This document shows positions 26,514-34,444 of a stretch of DNA of 64,000 nucleotides, piece after piece. The number at the start of each line of letters is the position of its first letter. Position 1 is the stretch's first letter. The stretch is from Microbacterium proteolyticum. GTDB taxonomy: Bacteria; Actinomycetota; Actinomycetes; Actinomycetales; Microbacteriaceae. The translations under genes were made by a program, and so were the position numbers. The stretch lies in NCBI RefSeq assembly GCF_014192415.1, contig NZ_JACHXY010000001.1:1488001-1552000 (forward strand), in the 5' to 3' direction. The notes beneath the pieces are model-generated. The model made no database searches. It was not told where the DNA came from and was given only the letters and a program-made list of their open reading frames with translations.

Positions 26514-26586
26514 CGTCGAGAAACGCGATCCGCGGCGATAAACGCGTTGACGAGGCGTTTCTCTCCGCCGATCGCGTTTCTCGACG
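26514..26586. terminator. Large bidirectional hairpin between convergent operons
   Basis: Perfect 17-bp inverted arms (26514-26530 and 26570-26586) enclose a further AAACGC/GCGTTT pair and CGGCG/CGCCG. It lies between the ends of two convergent operons, so it likely terminates both. Its size and perfection also resemble a REP-type palindrome. Confidence 0.65.
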
Positions 26587-26625
26587 ACGAGGGCGCAGCG
26601 GACGCGGCGCCGAGACCCCGGAGTG

Positions 26626-27597
26626 CTACCGGCTCAGGGCCTCTCGCGCGACCGTCAGGTGCCGCTCCGTCATCTGCCACGGGTCGTCGTCGAGCCATTC
26701 CTGCCCGCCCCACTCGCTGCAGAGAGTGCCGGTGAAGCCCGCGGTGCGCAGGGCCGCGCCCACGTCGCGGATCGGTCGCGTGACCCGGCCGTCGGCATCG
26801 TCGAGGTCCCAGAACTTCAGGTGCGCCGCTCCGATCAGGGGGAGGACGGATGCCAGATCCCCGACGCCCGACCGCCCGAAGCGCACGAGCAGGTTCATGT
26901 ACAGCGTGTGCACCGGCCCCGGCACCTGTCCCGAGCGGAGCACGTCCACCACCGCGGTGTGGGTGGCCGGATCGCGCCACTCGTCGCGGAGGCGCCGGAG
27001 CAGCTCCGCGGGGAGGCCGCCGCGCTCGAGCCGGTCGAGGTAGGTCACCGGGAGCGCGGGCATGAGCATGCTGATGTCGAGCAACAGGCGTACGCGCGGG
27101 GAGTCGAGCTCGCCGATGCGGTCGTAGGCCGCTGCGCGCGCGGTGGGCGTCTCGTGACCCTGCGCTTCTTCGTAGAGCACGAGATCGAGCTCGTCGAGCA
27201 GGGGGACGAGCCCGTCGAGCAGGGCGCCGGCCTGACCGATCGGCAGGCGGACACCCGTCGCTCCCGCGGAGGCCGCCGCTCGCAGCTGCGGTTCGAGGAA
27301 CGCGCGTCGCTCGGCATCCGTCCGCCGTCGCCCGCGATCGAACTCGTCGATGCTCACGCCCACGGTGCTCACGCCTCCTCCCGCGGCTTCGAGCCGGTCG
27401 CGGAAATCCTCCGTCTCGACGGACGGCGGGGAGGGGAAACCGCGCCACATCTGCCCCAGCTCGATCTCGATGGCGCGTGTGGTGCCGCGCTCGACGAGCG
27501 AGAGCGCCAGGTCGGGAGCCGTCCGCTCGGCGCGGATCACCTCGGGGGTGAGGTTGAAGGCGCTGGCCGAGAGCGTCCAGCCCGCGGGGAGGCTCAT
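26626..27597 (-). CDS. Divergent CGD-like alpha subunit (TIM barrel)
   Basis: 323-residue TIM barrel paired with the beta gene at 27594-28007 by an ATGA overlap. The C-terminal motifs are kept (AAHLKFWDLD, CSEWGGQEW), and LLLDISMLMPALP corresponds to the Asp-containing strand. The usual ExH pair is replaced by LYEEAQGHETP, so one presumed ligand or catalytic His is missing. It may be catalytically different or use a nearby His. It lies head-on to the Gfo/ThuA operon. The name rests on pairing and partial motifs. Confidence 0.62.
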   Translation of the reverse strand: MSLPAGWTLSASAFNLTPEVIRAERTAPDLALSLVERGTTRAIEIELGQMWRGFPSPPSVETEDFRDRLEAAGGGVSTVGVSIDEFDRGRRRTDAERRAFLEPQLRAAASAGATGVRLPIGQAGALLDGLVPLLDELDLVLYEEAQGHETPTARAAAYDRIGELDSPRVRLLLDISMLMPALPVTYLDRLERGGLPAELLRRLRDEWRDPATHTAVVDVLRSGQVPGPVHTLYMNLLVRFGRSGVGDLASVLPLIGAAHLKFWDLDDADGRVTRPIRDVGAALRTAGFTGTLCSEWGGQEWLDDDPWQMTERHLTVAREALSR

Positions 27598-28007
27598 GCG
27601 GCGCTCCGGACATCCCGCGAGACGCTCGCGGCCGTCGCGCCGACGTCGAGCGTCCGGCGGAACGAGAACGGCAGGCGCAGAGGCTGATCGGGCCCGCCGG
27701 GCAGGTACGGGATCTCGAGCCGGAACGACACCTCCACGTCGTGGATGCCGGGGGTCACGGCATCCGGGATCTCCAGCACCACCCGATCCTGCAGGTACCA
27801 CCAGGTGTCCTCGGCGGCGAGCTCGGCGGCGGCCACCCGCCGCGAGTCGACGAGGACGACGGGCTCGTACCGTCGTCCGTCGAGGTGCACGATGGGCTCG
27901 AGCAGGCTCGCGAGCGGGAGCGAGCGGATCCACGGCAGCGAGAGGCGCACCTCGGTGGCGGCGACGGTGACGCGCAGGGCGTCGTCGCGCAGGGCGGAGA
28001 GAGTCAT
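27594..28007 (-). CDS. Divergent CGD-like beta subunit
   Basis: 137 residues. LSLPWIRSLPLASLLEP is the family motif (Pro-Trp-Ile-Arg-Ser-Leu), followed by VVLEIPDAVTPGIHDVEVSF and IPYLPGGPDQPLRLPFSF. ATG at 28007 has GAGGA about 10 nt upstream; GTG at 28016 is possible but too close to that site. It is first in a two-gene minus-strand operon with site C upstream. Confidence 0.65.
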   Translation of the reverse strand: MTLSALRDDALRVTVAATEVRLSLPWIRSLPLASLLEPIVHLDGRRYEPVVLVDSRRVAAAELAAEDTWWYLQDRVVLEIPDAVTPGIHDVEVSFRLEIPYLPGGPDQPLRLPFSFRRTLDVGATAASVSRDVRSAA

Positions 28008-28068
28008 GGCGAGCACGTCCTCGTGTCACGGCGCGCCCCACGACGCGCTTCCGCTCACAACCTAGCGA

Positions 28069-28076
28069 CTAATGTC
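28069..28076 (-). promoter_or_regulatory. GACATTAG site upstream of the minus-strand CGD pair (site C)
   Basis: Minus-strand reading CTATTTAAGACATTAGTCG lies about 60 bp before the beta start codon and just after the end of the ROK gene. The core TAAGACATTAG is identical to 11 bases of site B near 19467-19477. Confidence 0.55.
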
Positions 28077-28091
28077 TTAAATAGGAAGAAG

Positions 28092-29360
28092 TCAGGCGCT
28101 CAGGCCGTGCACCGCCGCCACCGTGGGTCTGCCCTCGCTGAACCAGCGCGGCAGGCTCACCTCGAACAGCTGCTCCAGTGCGAGATCGACGCCCCCGCGC
28201 ACCGGCTCGCGGGTGTCGTTCTCGCTGGTCTTGATCACGAGGTCGCGGGTGGCCAGCGGCAGGGACACCTCGTATACGCGGTGGCGGATCTCGGCCAGGA
28301 ACAGCTCGCCGGCCGACGCGATCGCTCCGCCGATGACGATCACGCTGGGGTTGAACATGTTGACCAGTGCGGCGACGGCCTCGCCGACCTGGCGCGCGCC
28401 GGCCCGCACGAGCGAGATGGCGAGGGGGTCGCCGCGCTCGGCGGAGCGGGCGATGTCTTCGGGGGTCAGGTCGTTTCCGGATGCCACGCTCTCGGCGAGC
28501 GCTCCGGTGGCGCCGCCCTCGATCGCGGCGTGCGCGTCACGCACGAGCGCCCACCCCCCGGCGACGGCCTCGAGGCAGCCGGTCTTGCCGCAGCGGCAGA
28601 TCTGCGTCGCGCCCGGTACCCGCACGTGGCCCATATCGCCCGCGGCGCCGTTCGCCCCGCGATGCAGGCGCCCGCGTGAGACGAGTCCCGCGCCGATGCC
28701 GGTGCCCACCTTGCAGTAGATGAGGTCGACACCCTCGTCGCGGCGGCGGGCGCGCTCACCGGCGGCGAGGAGGTTCACGTCGTTGTCGACCCAGACGGGG
28801 GCGTCGTACCGCTGCTCGAAAGCGGTCCGCACGTCGTACCCGTTCCACCCCGGCATGATCGGCGGGGCGACCGGGCGACCGGTGTCGAAATCGACGGGCC
28901 CCGGGAGGCCCACCACGATCGCCCACACGGGGCTGCCGTCGCCGGCGGCGAGCAGATCGTCGACCATCGCCGTTGCGGCGTCGAGGGTCTCCTCGGGTCC
29001 CCGCGCGATGTCCCACGCGCGGTGGGCCTCGTTCAGGATCTCTCCGTCGAGGTCGGTGACGCCGACGTGCACGTGCAGCCCCCCAAGTGCGCACACGACG
29101 ATACGACCCTGTTCGGCGCGGAAACGCAGCGTGCGGGGCGCGCGGCCGCCCGAGGACGGGGCGTACTCGGCGTCCTCGAGGAAGCCCATCTCGACGGCGC
29201 GGTCGACGCGTTGGGCGACGACCCCGCGTCCGAGCCCGGTGACGCGACCGATCTCGGGGCGCGTGACGGCCTCCCCGAGTCGGACCATGTTGACGATGCG
29301 CAACAGGCTCGTGACCTCGTCGGTCTGCGCGCCGAAGCGGAGGGTGGACACGTTGGCCAT
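28092..29360 (-). CDS. ROK-family transcriptional regulator
   Basis: 422 residues: N-terminal winged helix (residues about 15-75, VTRPEIGRVTGLGRGVVAQR) and ROK sugar-kinase-like domain (GLPGPVDFDTG, VDNDVNLLAAGE, GTGIGAGLV) with the zinc motif CRCGKTGCLEAVAGG. Such repressors sense a sugar or sugar phosphate. ATG at 29360 follows GAAGA. It lies between the minus-strand CGD pair and the divergent Gfo gene and is the best local candidate for the repeated GACATWAG motif. ROK binding to that motif is inference. Confidence 0.9.
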   Translation of the reverse strand: MANVSTLRFGAQTDEVTSLLRIVNMVRLGEAVTRPEIGRVTGLGRGVVAQRVDRAVEMGFLEDAEYAPSSGGRAPRTLRFRAEQGRIVVCALGGLHVHVGVTDLDGEILNEAHRAWDIARGPEETLDAATAMVDDLLAAGDGSPVWAIVVGLPGPVDFDTGRPVAPPIMPGWNGYDVRTAFEQRYDAPVWVDNDVNLLAAGERARRRDEGVDLIYCKVGTGIGAGLVSRGRLHRGANGAAGDMGHVRVPGATQICRCGKTGCLEAVAGGWALVRDAHAAIEGGATGALAESVASGNDLTPEDIARSAERGDPLAISLVRAGARQVGEAVAALVNMFNPSVIVIGGAIASAGELFLAEIRHRVYEVSLPLATRDLVIKTSENDTREPVRGGVDLALEQLFEVSLPRWFSEGRPTVAAVHGLSA

Positions 29361-29470
29361 GCGTTGATCTTCACACAAGAGCGTGCCTCCCCTGCCGGAA
29401 TGTCCTCGCCTATGGTTCGTGAGATTCTGACTTCCGCATATTCTGAGCTTAAGTGGGCGAGGGGGCCGGG

Positions 29471-30517
29471 ATGACGTGGGGTGTGGGCATCATCGGATCG
29501 GGGCCCGGCGTGGCGGCGCTGCACGCGCCGACGCTCGCGCGCACGGACGGCGACTTCCGTCTGGTGCACGTCAGCGACGCCGGGAGCGGGCGGGCCGCGG
29601 TGATCGCGGAACGCTTCGGAGCTCGCGCATCGGCGGGGGTCGAGACGCTCCTCGCCGACCCGGACGTCGACGTCGTCGCCGTCTGCAGCCCTCCGTCGCT
29701 GCACGCCGAGCACGTGCGTGCGAGCCTGGCCGCGGGGCGGCGGGCGATCTTCTGCGAGAAGCCCCTCGCCGACACCGCAGAGGAGGCCGAACGCCTCGTC
29801 GCCGAGTGCGCCGCCGTCGGGGCGCTGCTGGTCGTCGGCACCAACCACCTCTTCGACCCCGCCTGGGCGCGGGCCACGCATCACCTCAGAGCCCTGGACG
29901 GGCGCATCTCGGCCGTCACCGTGACGCTGTGCCTGTCGCCCAACGACCGCTATCACGCCCTCACGACGGGGGAGCCGCTTCCCGCCGGTCCGGCCCTAAA
30001 GAGGCCACCGCTCGACCTCGACGACCCCGCGCAGAGCGCAGCCGTCGTGCGCCGGCTCGTCGCGGGACTCGGAGTGCACGACCTCCCTCTCGTGCGCGAT
30101 CTCGTGCCCTCCGCCCCCGAGCTGGTCTGGGCGCGGCCGGTGGCCCCGATCGGGTTCGACCTGGCGCTGCGGGCGCACGACGCCCTGGTGCGCTTCACGA
30201 CGGTGATGCTGCCGGAGGGGGCCGACTCGCTGTGGCGCGTCACCGTGGCCACGGCGAGCGCGCGCATCGAGGTGGAGTTCCCTCCGCCCTTCGTGCACGT
30301 CGGCGGCGCCCGCACCACCGTCCGCGACGAGGCGGGGGTGCACACGGTCTACCCGATCGACCGACACGACGGGTACGAGCGGGAGTGGCGGGCGCTCGCG
30401 GCGTTGCTGCGCGGCGAGGCCGCGATGGAGTACGACGAGCTGCGCGCGGACGCGGCGTTCGTGACGGCGATCGCCGATGCCGCGGCCGCGGCCGTGCGGA
30501 TGGGGGCGTCGCGATGA
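29471..30517 (+). CDS. Gfo/Idh/MocA-family dehydrogenase (second)
   Basis: 348 residues: Rossmann start GVGIIGSGPGVAALHAPTLA, VVAVCSPPSLHAEHVRASLA, and EKPLADTAEEAE with the catalytic Lys. The C-terminal domain is typical but less similar to the first Gfo protein. Start is the ATG at 29471 with a G-rich Shine-Dalgarno-like GAGGG; an upstream in-frame start at 29453 would add 6 residues. It is divergent from the ROK gene and overlaps the next gene by 4 bp. Likely acts on a sugar or inositol-like substrate. Confidence 0.83.
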   Translation: MTWGVGIIGSGPGVAALHAPTLARTDGDFRLVHVSDAGSGRAAVIAERFGARASAGVETLLADPDVDVVAVCSPPSLHAEHVRASLAAGRRAIFCEKPLADTAEEAERLVAECAAVGALLVVGTNHLFDPAWARATHHLRALDGRISAVTVTLCLSPNDRYHALTTGEPLPAGPALKRPPLDLDDPAQSAAVVRRLVAGLGVHDLPLVRDLVPSAPELVWARPVAPIGFDLALRAHDALVRFTTVMLPEGADSLWRVTVATASARIEVEFPPPFVHVGGARTTVRDEAGVHTVYPIDRHDGYEREWRALAALLRGEAAMEYDELRADAAFVTAIADAAAAAVRMGASR

Positions 30518-31248
30518 CCGTGCGCGAGGTGCAGACCGACGCGGCCGCGTATCGGGCCGCGGTGGCGGAGCTCGCGCCGCGGGTGCGGCTGGGCGGGGGT
30601 GTCGAGGCCGTGCGGGTGATCGACGGCCGCGGCCCCTGGTGGCAGAAGCTCGACCGTGCCGCCGGGTTCGTCGTCGACGAGCCCGACCCCGTCCCGCCCG
30701 AGGTGCACGCTCTTCTCGGCGCCCTCGACGCGCCGGTCGTGGTGGTGCGCCGTCGCGTTCGCCCCGACATCGTCTCCGATGCGGGGAGCGAGCCCGTCGA
30801 GCCCCGTCACGTCGTGGTCGACGCCTGGGGTGGGCGCACCGACGCCGCCGCCCTCCTCCGCGACGCGGTGGGGTGGGCGCGGGTGCTCGCCGGCAGCCCG
30901 CTGTCGGTCGTCGCGCGGGTCGATGCGGCCGCGGCGACCACGATCGCCCTGCGGGCACCGGGCGGGGTCGGGGCGAGCGTCACCCGTACGGTCGGCGGCG
31001 GGGTGGGCGGCGCGCTCGCCGCCACCGCACTCGGGGTGCGTCGCGTCGAGGTGCGCGTGGACTCCGCGTCGCCGCTGTCCGAGGTGGTGTTCGACGACGA
31101 GGACGGGCGGCGGACCACGCCCGTCCGGCGGGAGTCGCCCGAGCGTCTCGCGCTCCGACGGATCCTCGACGCGATGCACTCGGGCGCCGCGCCGACGGAC
31201 CTCGCCGACCTCGCGGCGGACGACGGGATCGTCTCCACCGGCGGATAA
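30514..31248 (+). CDS. Unrecognised protein coupled to the second Gfo dehydrogenase
   Basis: 244 residues, not recognised. Mixed alpha/beta composition, Val/Ala/Arg/Asp-rich, no signal peptide or membrane segment. A central Gly-rich stretch, VTRTVGGGVGGALAATALG (about 155-175), could be a loop or nucleotide-contact region. It overlaps the dehydrogenase by 4 bp (ATGA), so a role as partner or second enzyme of the same sugar step is likely. Codon pattern matches its neighbours. Confidence 0.6.
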   Translation: MTVREVQTDAAAYRAAVAELAPRVRLGGGVEAVRVIDGRGPWWQKLDRAAGFVVDEPDPVPPEVHALLGALDAPVVVVRRRVRPDIVSDAGSEPVEPRHVVVDAWGGRTDAAALLRDAVGWARVLAGSPLSVVARVDAAAATTIALRAPGGVGASVTRTVGGGVGGALAATALGVRRVEVRVDSASPLSEVVFDDEDGRRTTPVRRESPERLALRRILDAMHSGAAPTDLADLAADDGIVSTGG

Positions 31249-31281
31249 ATCACACCGATGTTCGACATCCACAGGATCGGG

Positions 31282-31310
31282 TTCCCTGATATCGACTTCG
31301 GTCGGATAGT
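31282..31310 (+). promoter_or_regulatory. Possible promoter of the extradiol dioxygenase operon
   Basis: TTCCCT (31282-31287) and GATAGT (31305-31310) are 17 bp apart, 44 bp before the start codon. The 31249-31353 interval is less GC-rich than the coding DNA around it and has no other gene. Confidence 0.35.
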
Positions 31311-31353
31311 GGAAGAAGAGTCGGAACGACCCGATTCACCGAAAGGATCGAAG

Positions 31354-32370
31354 ATGATCAAGCTTCTCTCTCATCTGTCGTTCGTCGCGATCACGACTCC
31401 TGATGTCGAGGCGTCGGTGGACTTCTACGTCAACCAGGTGGGCCTCACCGAGGTCGCTCGCGAAGACGACCGCGTGTACCTCCGCTGCTGGGGCGACTAC
31501 TACGCCTACTCCCTGGTCGTGGCGAAGGGCGATGAGCCCTCCCTCGAGACGATGGCCTGGCGCACCTCGTCGGCCGAAGCCCTGGAGGAGGCGGCGAAGC
31601 GCGTGCAGGCCGCCGGCATCGAGGGCGAGTGGTTCGAGGGCCGCGGCATCGGCCGCGCGTTCCGCTTCACCGGTCCCCAGGGGCACGACATGACCCTGCA
31701 CTGGGACGTCGAGCGTCACCGCGCCGAGCCGCACACCGCCTCGATCTACCCCGACCGTCCGGAGAAGCGCAGCCCCGTCGCCGGAGCCCCGCGCCAGCTC
31801 GACCACGTCACCGTCGCGGCGCGCGACGTCGACGCGTTCGTGCAGTGGTACGTCGACACGCTCGGCTTCCGCTTCATGGCCCGCACCGTGCTCGATGAGG
31901 CACCCATCTCGGTGTTCTCGGTGCTCACGACCAACGAGAAGTCGCACGACCTCGGCGTCGTGCTCGACGGCTCGAGCCGCGCCGGTCGCATCAACCACTA
32001 CGCCTTCTGGGTCGACACCCGCGAGGAGCTCCTCATCGCCGCCGACACGCTCATGGAGAACGGCGTGCCGATCGAGTACGGCCCCAACATCCACGGCATC
32101 GGCGAGCAGACGTTCCTCTACTACCGCGAGCCCTCGAGCCTGCGCATCGAGCTGAACACGGGCGGGTACCGCAACTACGTGCCCGACTGGGAAGCCAACA
32201 CGTGGAAGCCCTCGCTCGGCTCGAACAACATGTACCGCAACGGCGCCATGCCGATGTCGATGACCGAGTCGTTCCCGCCCGCCGACGGCCCCAGCGCCAC
32301 CGAAGAGGGCGTGCCCGACGAGATCAAGGACGCCCTGCTCAACCCCTACGCGGTACAGGGCCGGGGCTGA
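31354..32370 (+). CDS. Extradiol (catechol 2,3-) dioxygenase
   Basis: 338 residues with two vicinal-oxygen-chelate domains. Fe(II) ligands of the second domain are visible: H151 (LDHVTVAARD), H215 (RINHYAFWV) and E266 (LRIELNTGGYRNY). The C-terminal tail NYVPDWEANTWKPSLG is typical of two-domain extradiol enzymes. ATG follows GAAAGGA at 31340-31346. It opens the operon and performs meta cleavage of a catecholic ring. The substrate is unknown; a substituted catechol from an aglycone is plausible. Confidence 0.9.
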   Translation: MIKLLSHLSFVAITTPDVEASVDFYVNQVGLTEVAREDDRVYLRCWGDYYAYSLVVAKGDEPSLETMAWRTSSAEALEEAAKRVQAAGIEGEWFEGRGIGRAFRFTGPQGHDMTLHWDVERHRAEPHTASIYPDRPEKRSPVAGAPRQLDHVTVAARDVDAFVQWYVDTLGFRFMARTVLDEAPISVFSVLTTNEKSHDLGVVLDGSSRAGRINHYAFWVDTREELLIAADTLMENGVPIEYGPNIHGIGEQTFLYYREPSSLRIELNTGGYRNYVPDWEANTWKPSLGSNNMYRNGAMPMSMTESFPPADGPSATEEGVPDEIKDALLNPYAVQGRG

Positions 32371-32375
32371 ACGTG

Positions 32376-33320
32376 ATGACCGCCCCCTTCGCTCTCGCCC
32401 GTTTCCGCGACGGGGATGCCGTGCACGTCGGTCTCGTGGCCGGCGACCGCATCCGTGCGCTGACCGTCGACGAGCTCGGGGGCGGTCTGAACGCCTTCCT
32501 CGCCGCCCCCGACTGGGAGCGGATCGCCGCCCTCGTCGAGGCCCCGGGGCAGTGGCACCCCCTGTCGGAGGTGACTCTCACGGCGCCCGTCGAGCCGCGG
32601 CAGGTTCTGCAGACCGGCGCGAATTACCGCCAGCACGTGATCGAGCTGGTGGCGGCGGGCCTGACGCAGAACACCGACCGCACCCCCGAGGAGGCGCGGG
32701 CGTTCGCCGCCGACATGATGGACGAGCGCGCCCGCAGCGGCGAGCCGTACTTCTTCATCGGGCTCACCGCCTGCGTCGTCGGCGACGACGTGCCGCTCGT
32801 GCTCCCGGCGTACAGCGAGGTGCACGACTGGGAGCTGGAACTGGCAGTGGTCATCGGCCGGGAGGCGTTCCGCGTCTCGCGCGAGGACGCGCTCGACCAC
32901 GTCGCCGGCTACACGATCGTCAACGACGTCACCACGCGCGACCTCGTGTTCCGGAAGGACATGAAGGAGATCGGCACCGACTGGTACCGGGCGAAGAACG
33001 CGCCCGGCTTCCTGCCGACGGGTCCGCTGCTGGTGCCCGCGCACTTCGTCGACCCCGCCGACACCCCCGTGCGCCTCGAACTGAACGGACAGGTGATGCA
33101 GGATGCCAACACCTCCGATCTGCTGTTCGACGTGCCGGCGCTCGTCTCGGCGGCGTCCCAGACCCACCCGCTCCTGCCCGGCGACCTGTTGCTGACCGGC
33201 AGCCCCGCCGGCAACGGGCAGCACTGGAAGAGGTTCCTGCGCGACGGCGACGTCATGACCGGGACCATCGGAGCGCTCGGCACGCAGGTCGTGCGGTGCG
33301 TGGGGGAGGCGGCGTCGTGA
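32376..33320 (+). CDS. Fumarylacetoacetate hydrolase (FAH) family protein
   Basis: 314 residues. The FAH C-terminal domain is clear: VHDWELELAVVIGREAF supplies the acidic metal ligands, then GYTIVNDVTTRDL and LLTGSPAGNG. Members hydrolyse or hydrate C-C bonds of ring-cleavage products such as 2-hydroxymuconate derivatives. ATG at 32376 or the adjacent GTG at 32373 could start it. It ends 4 bp into the cyclase-family gene. Confidence 0.87.
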   Translation: MTAPFALARFRDGDAVHVGLVAGDRIRALTVDELGGGLNAFLAAPDWERIAALVEAPGQWHPLSEVTLTAPVEPRQVLQTGANYRQHVIELVAAGLTQNTDRTPEEARAFAADMMDERARSGEPYFFIGLTACVVGDDVPLVLPAYSEVHDWELELAVVIGREAFRVSREDALDHVAGYTIVNDVTTRDLVFRKDMKEIGTDWYRAKNAPGFLPTGPLLVPAHFVDPADTPVRLELNGQVMQDANTSDLLFDVPALVSAASQTHPLLPGDLLLTGSPAGNGQHWKRFLRDGDVMTGTIGALGTQVVRCVGEAAS

Positions 33321-34411
33321 CCCTTCGACAGGCTCAGGGTCCCGTCGGGCCGGCTTCCGACGCGCAGGGTCGCGACGAGCAGACCCCCGACACGCCGACT
33401 CGCGACGCGGGGGAGCCCGGGGCCGCCCCCTCGGAGAACCCGGCCGATCTCGACCGGCAGAACCCCGAGGCCGAGATCGCGGCGCGCGCCGAGGCGTTCC
33501 GCAACTGGGGACGCTGGGGCGAGGACGACGTGCTCGGCACCCTCAACTTCATCGACGCCGGCACACGGCGGGCGGCAGCCGCCCTCGTGCGCGACGGCGT
33601 CTCGATCTCGCTCTCGCAGCGCTTCGACACCGACGGCCCGCAGAAGGGGTGGCGACGGCGCACCAACCCGGTGCACACGATGACCGACACGGGAACCGAC
33701 GCCGAACGCGGCAACCAGGGCTTTCCGCACGGCATCGGCGGCGCCGACGACGTCATCGCCATGCCCCTGCAGTGCTCGACGCAGTGGGACGGTCTCGGCC
33801 ACATCTTCGACCACGGCTACGCCTGGAACGGCCGCCGCGCGGGCGACGTCGTCACCAGCGACGGCGACCTCGTCACCGGCATCGAGCACGCGGCCGACGT
33901 CATCGTCTCGCGGGGCGTGCTGCTCGACCTCGGCCGGCACCTCGCCCCCGACACCGGCGAGCTCGCTGACGGCTACGCGATCACCGCCGACGATCTCGAC
34001 GCGTGCGCCGCAGCGCAGGGCGTCGAGGTGGGCCGCGGCGACATCGTGCTCGTGCGCACGGGCCACTACACGCGCGCGCACCGCGAGGGCTGGGGCGACT
34101 ACGCCGGCGGACCCGCACCGGGGCTCTCGCTCACCACCGCCGGGTGGCTGCACCGCACCGAGATCGCCGCCGTCGCGACCGACACCTGGGGCTTCGAGGT
34201 GCGGCCGAACGAGTTCGACGTGCCGGCGTTCCAACCGCTGCACCAGGTCGTCATCCCGAACATGGGTCTCACGATCGGCGAGATGTGGAACCTCGACGCG
34301 CTCGCCGAAGCCTGCCTCGACAGGCGACGCTGGGACTTCCTGCTCTCGGCGCCTCCGCTGCCGATCACCGGGGCCGTCGGGTCGCCGGTGAACCCCCTGG
34401 CCCTGCTCTAG
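33317..34411 (+). CDS. Cyclase-family metal-dependent hydrolase
   Basis: 364 residues of the kynurenine formamidase/isatin hydrolase-like superfamily. The metal motif variant STQWDGLGHIFDHGYAWNG lies near residue 155; DIVLVRTGHYTRAH and DVPAFQPLHQVVIPNMGL are typical. The first 45 or so residues (TLRQAQGP and Asp/Pro/Thr-rich sequence) look non-conserved and are encoded by a REP-like repeat at 33319-33341. The GTG at 33317 overlaps the FAH stop by 4 bp; a later start is possible. Probably hydrolyses a ring-cleavage intermediate. Confidence 0.83.
   Translation: MTLRQAQGPVGPASDAQGRDEQTPDTPTRDAGEPGAAPSENPADLDRQNPEAEIAARAEAFRNWGRWGEDDVLGTLNFIDAGTRRAAAALVRDGVSISLSQRFDTDGPQKGWRRRTNPVHTMTDTGTDAERGNQGFPHGIGGADDVIAMPLQCSTQWDGLGHIFDHGYAWNGRRAGDVVTSDGDLVTGIEHAADVIVSRGVLLDLGRHLAPDTGELADGYAITADDLDACAAAQGVEVGRGDIVLVRTGHYTRAHREGWGDYAGGPAPGLSLTTAGWLHRTEIAAVATDTWGFEVRPNEFDVPAFQPLHQVVIPNMGLTIGEMWNLDALAEACLDRRRWDFLLSAPPLPITGAVGSPVNPLALL
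33319..33341. repeat. REP-like element at a gene junction
   Basis: A 23-bp imperfect palindrome with GACCCT/AGGGTC ends and core CTTCGACAGGCTCAGG. From general knowledge this core is a widespread intergenic repeat in high-GC bacteria, recognisable by its translations LRQAQGP and LSLSKG, both of which occur here on opposite strands. Only this copy was noticed in the window. Confidence 0.6.
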
Positions 34412-34444
34412 TCCATCCCCGTCCCAGAACAGAGAGGTTCTGAC

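Noticed and set aside
29426..29455. CTTCCGCATATTCTGAGCTT stretch upstream of the second Gfo gene considered as another GACATWAG site
   Set aside because: Lacks the GACAT core; similarity is limited to CTTAAG-like ends.
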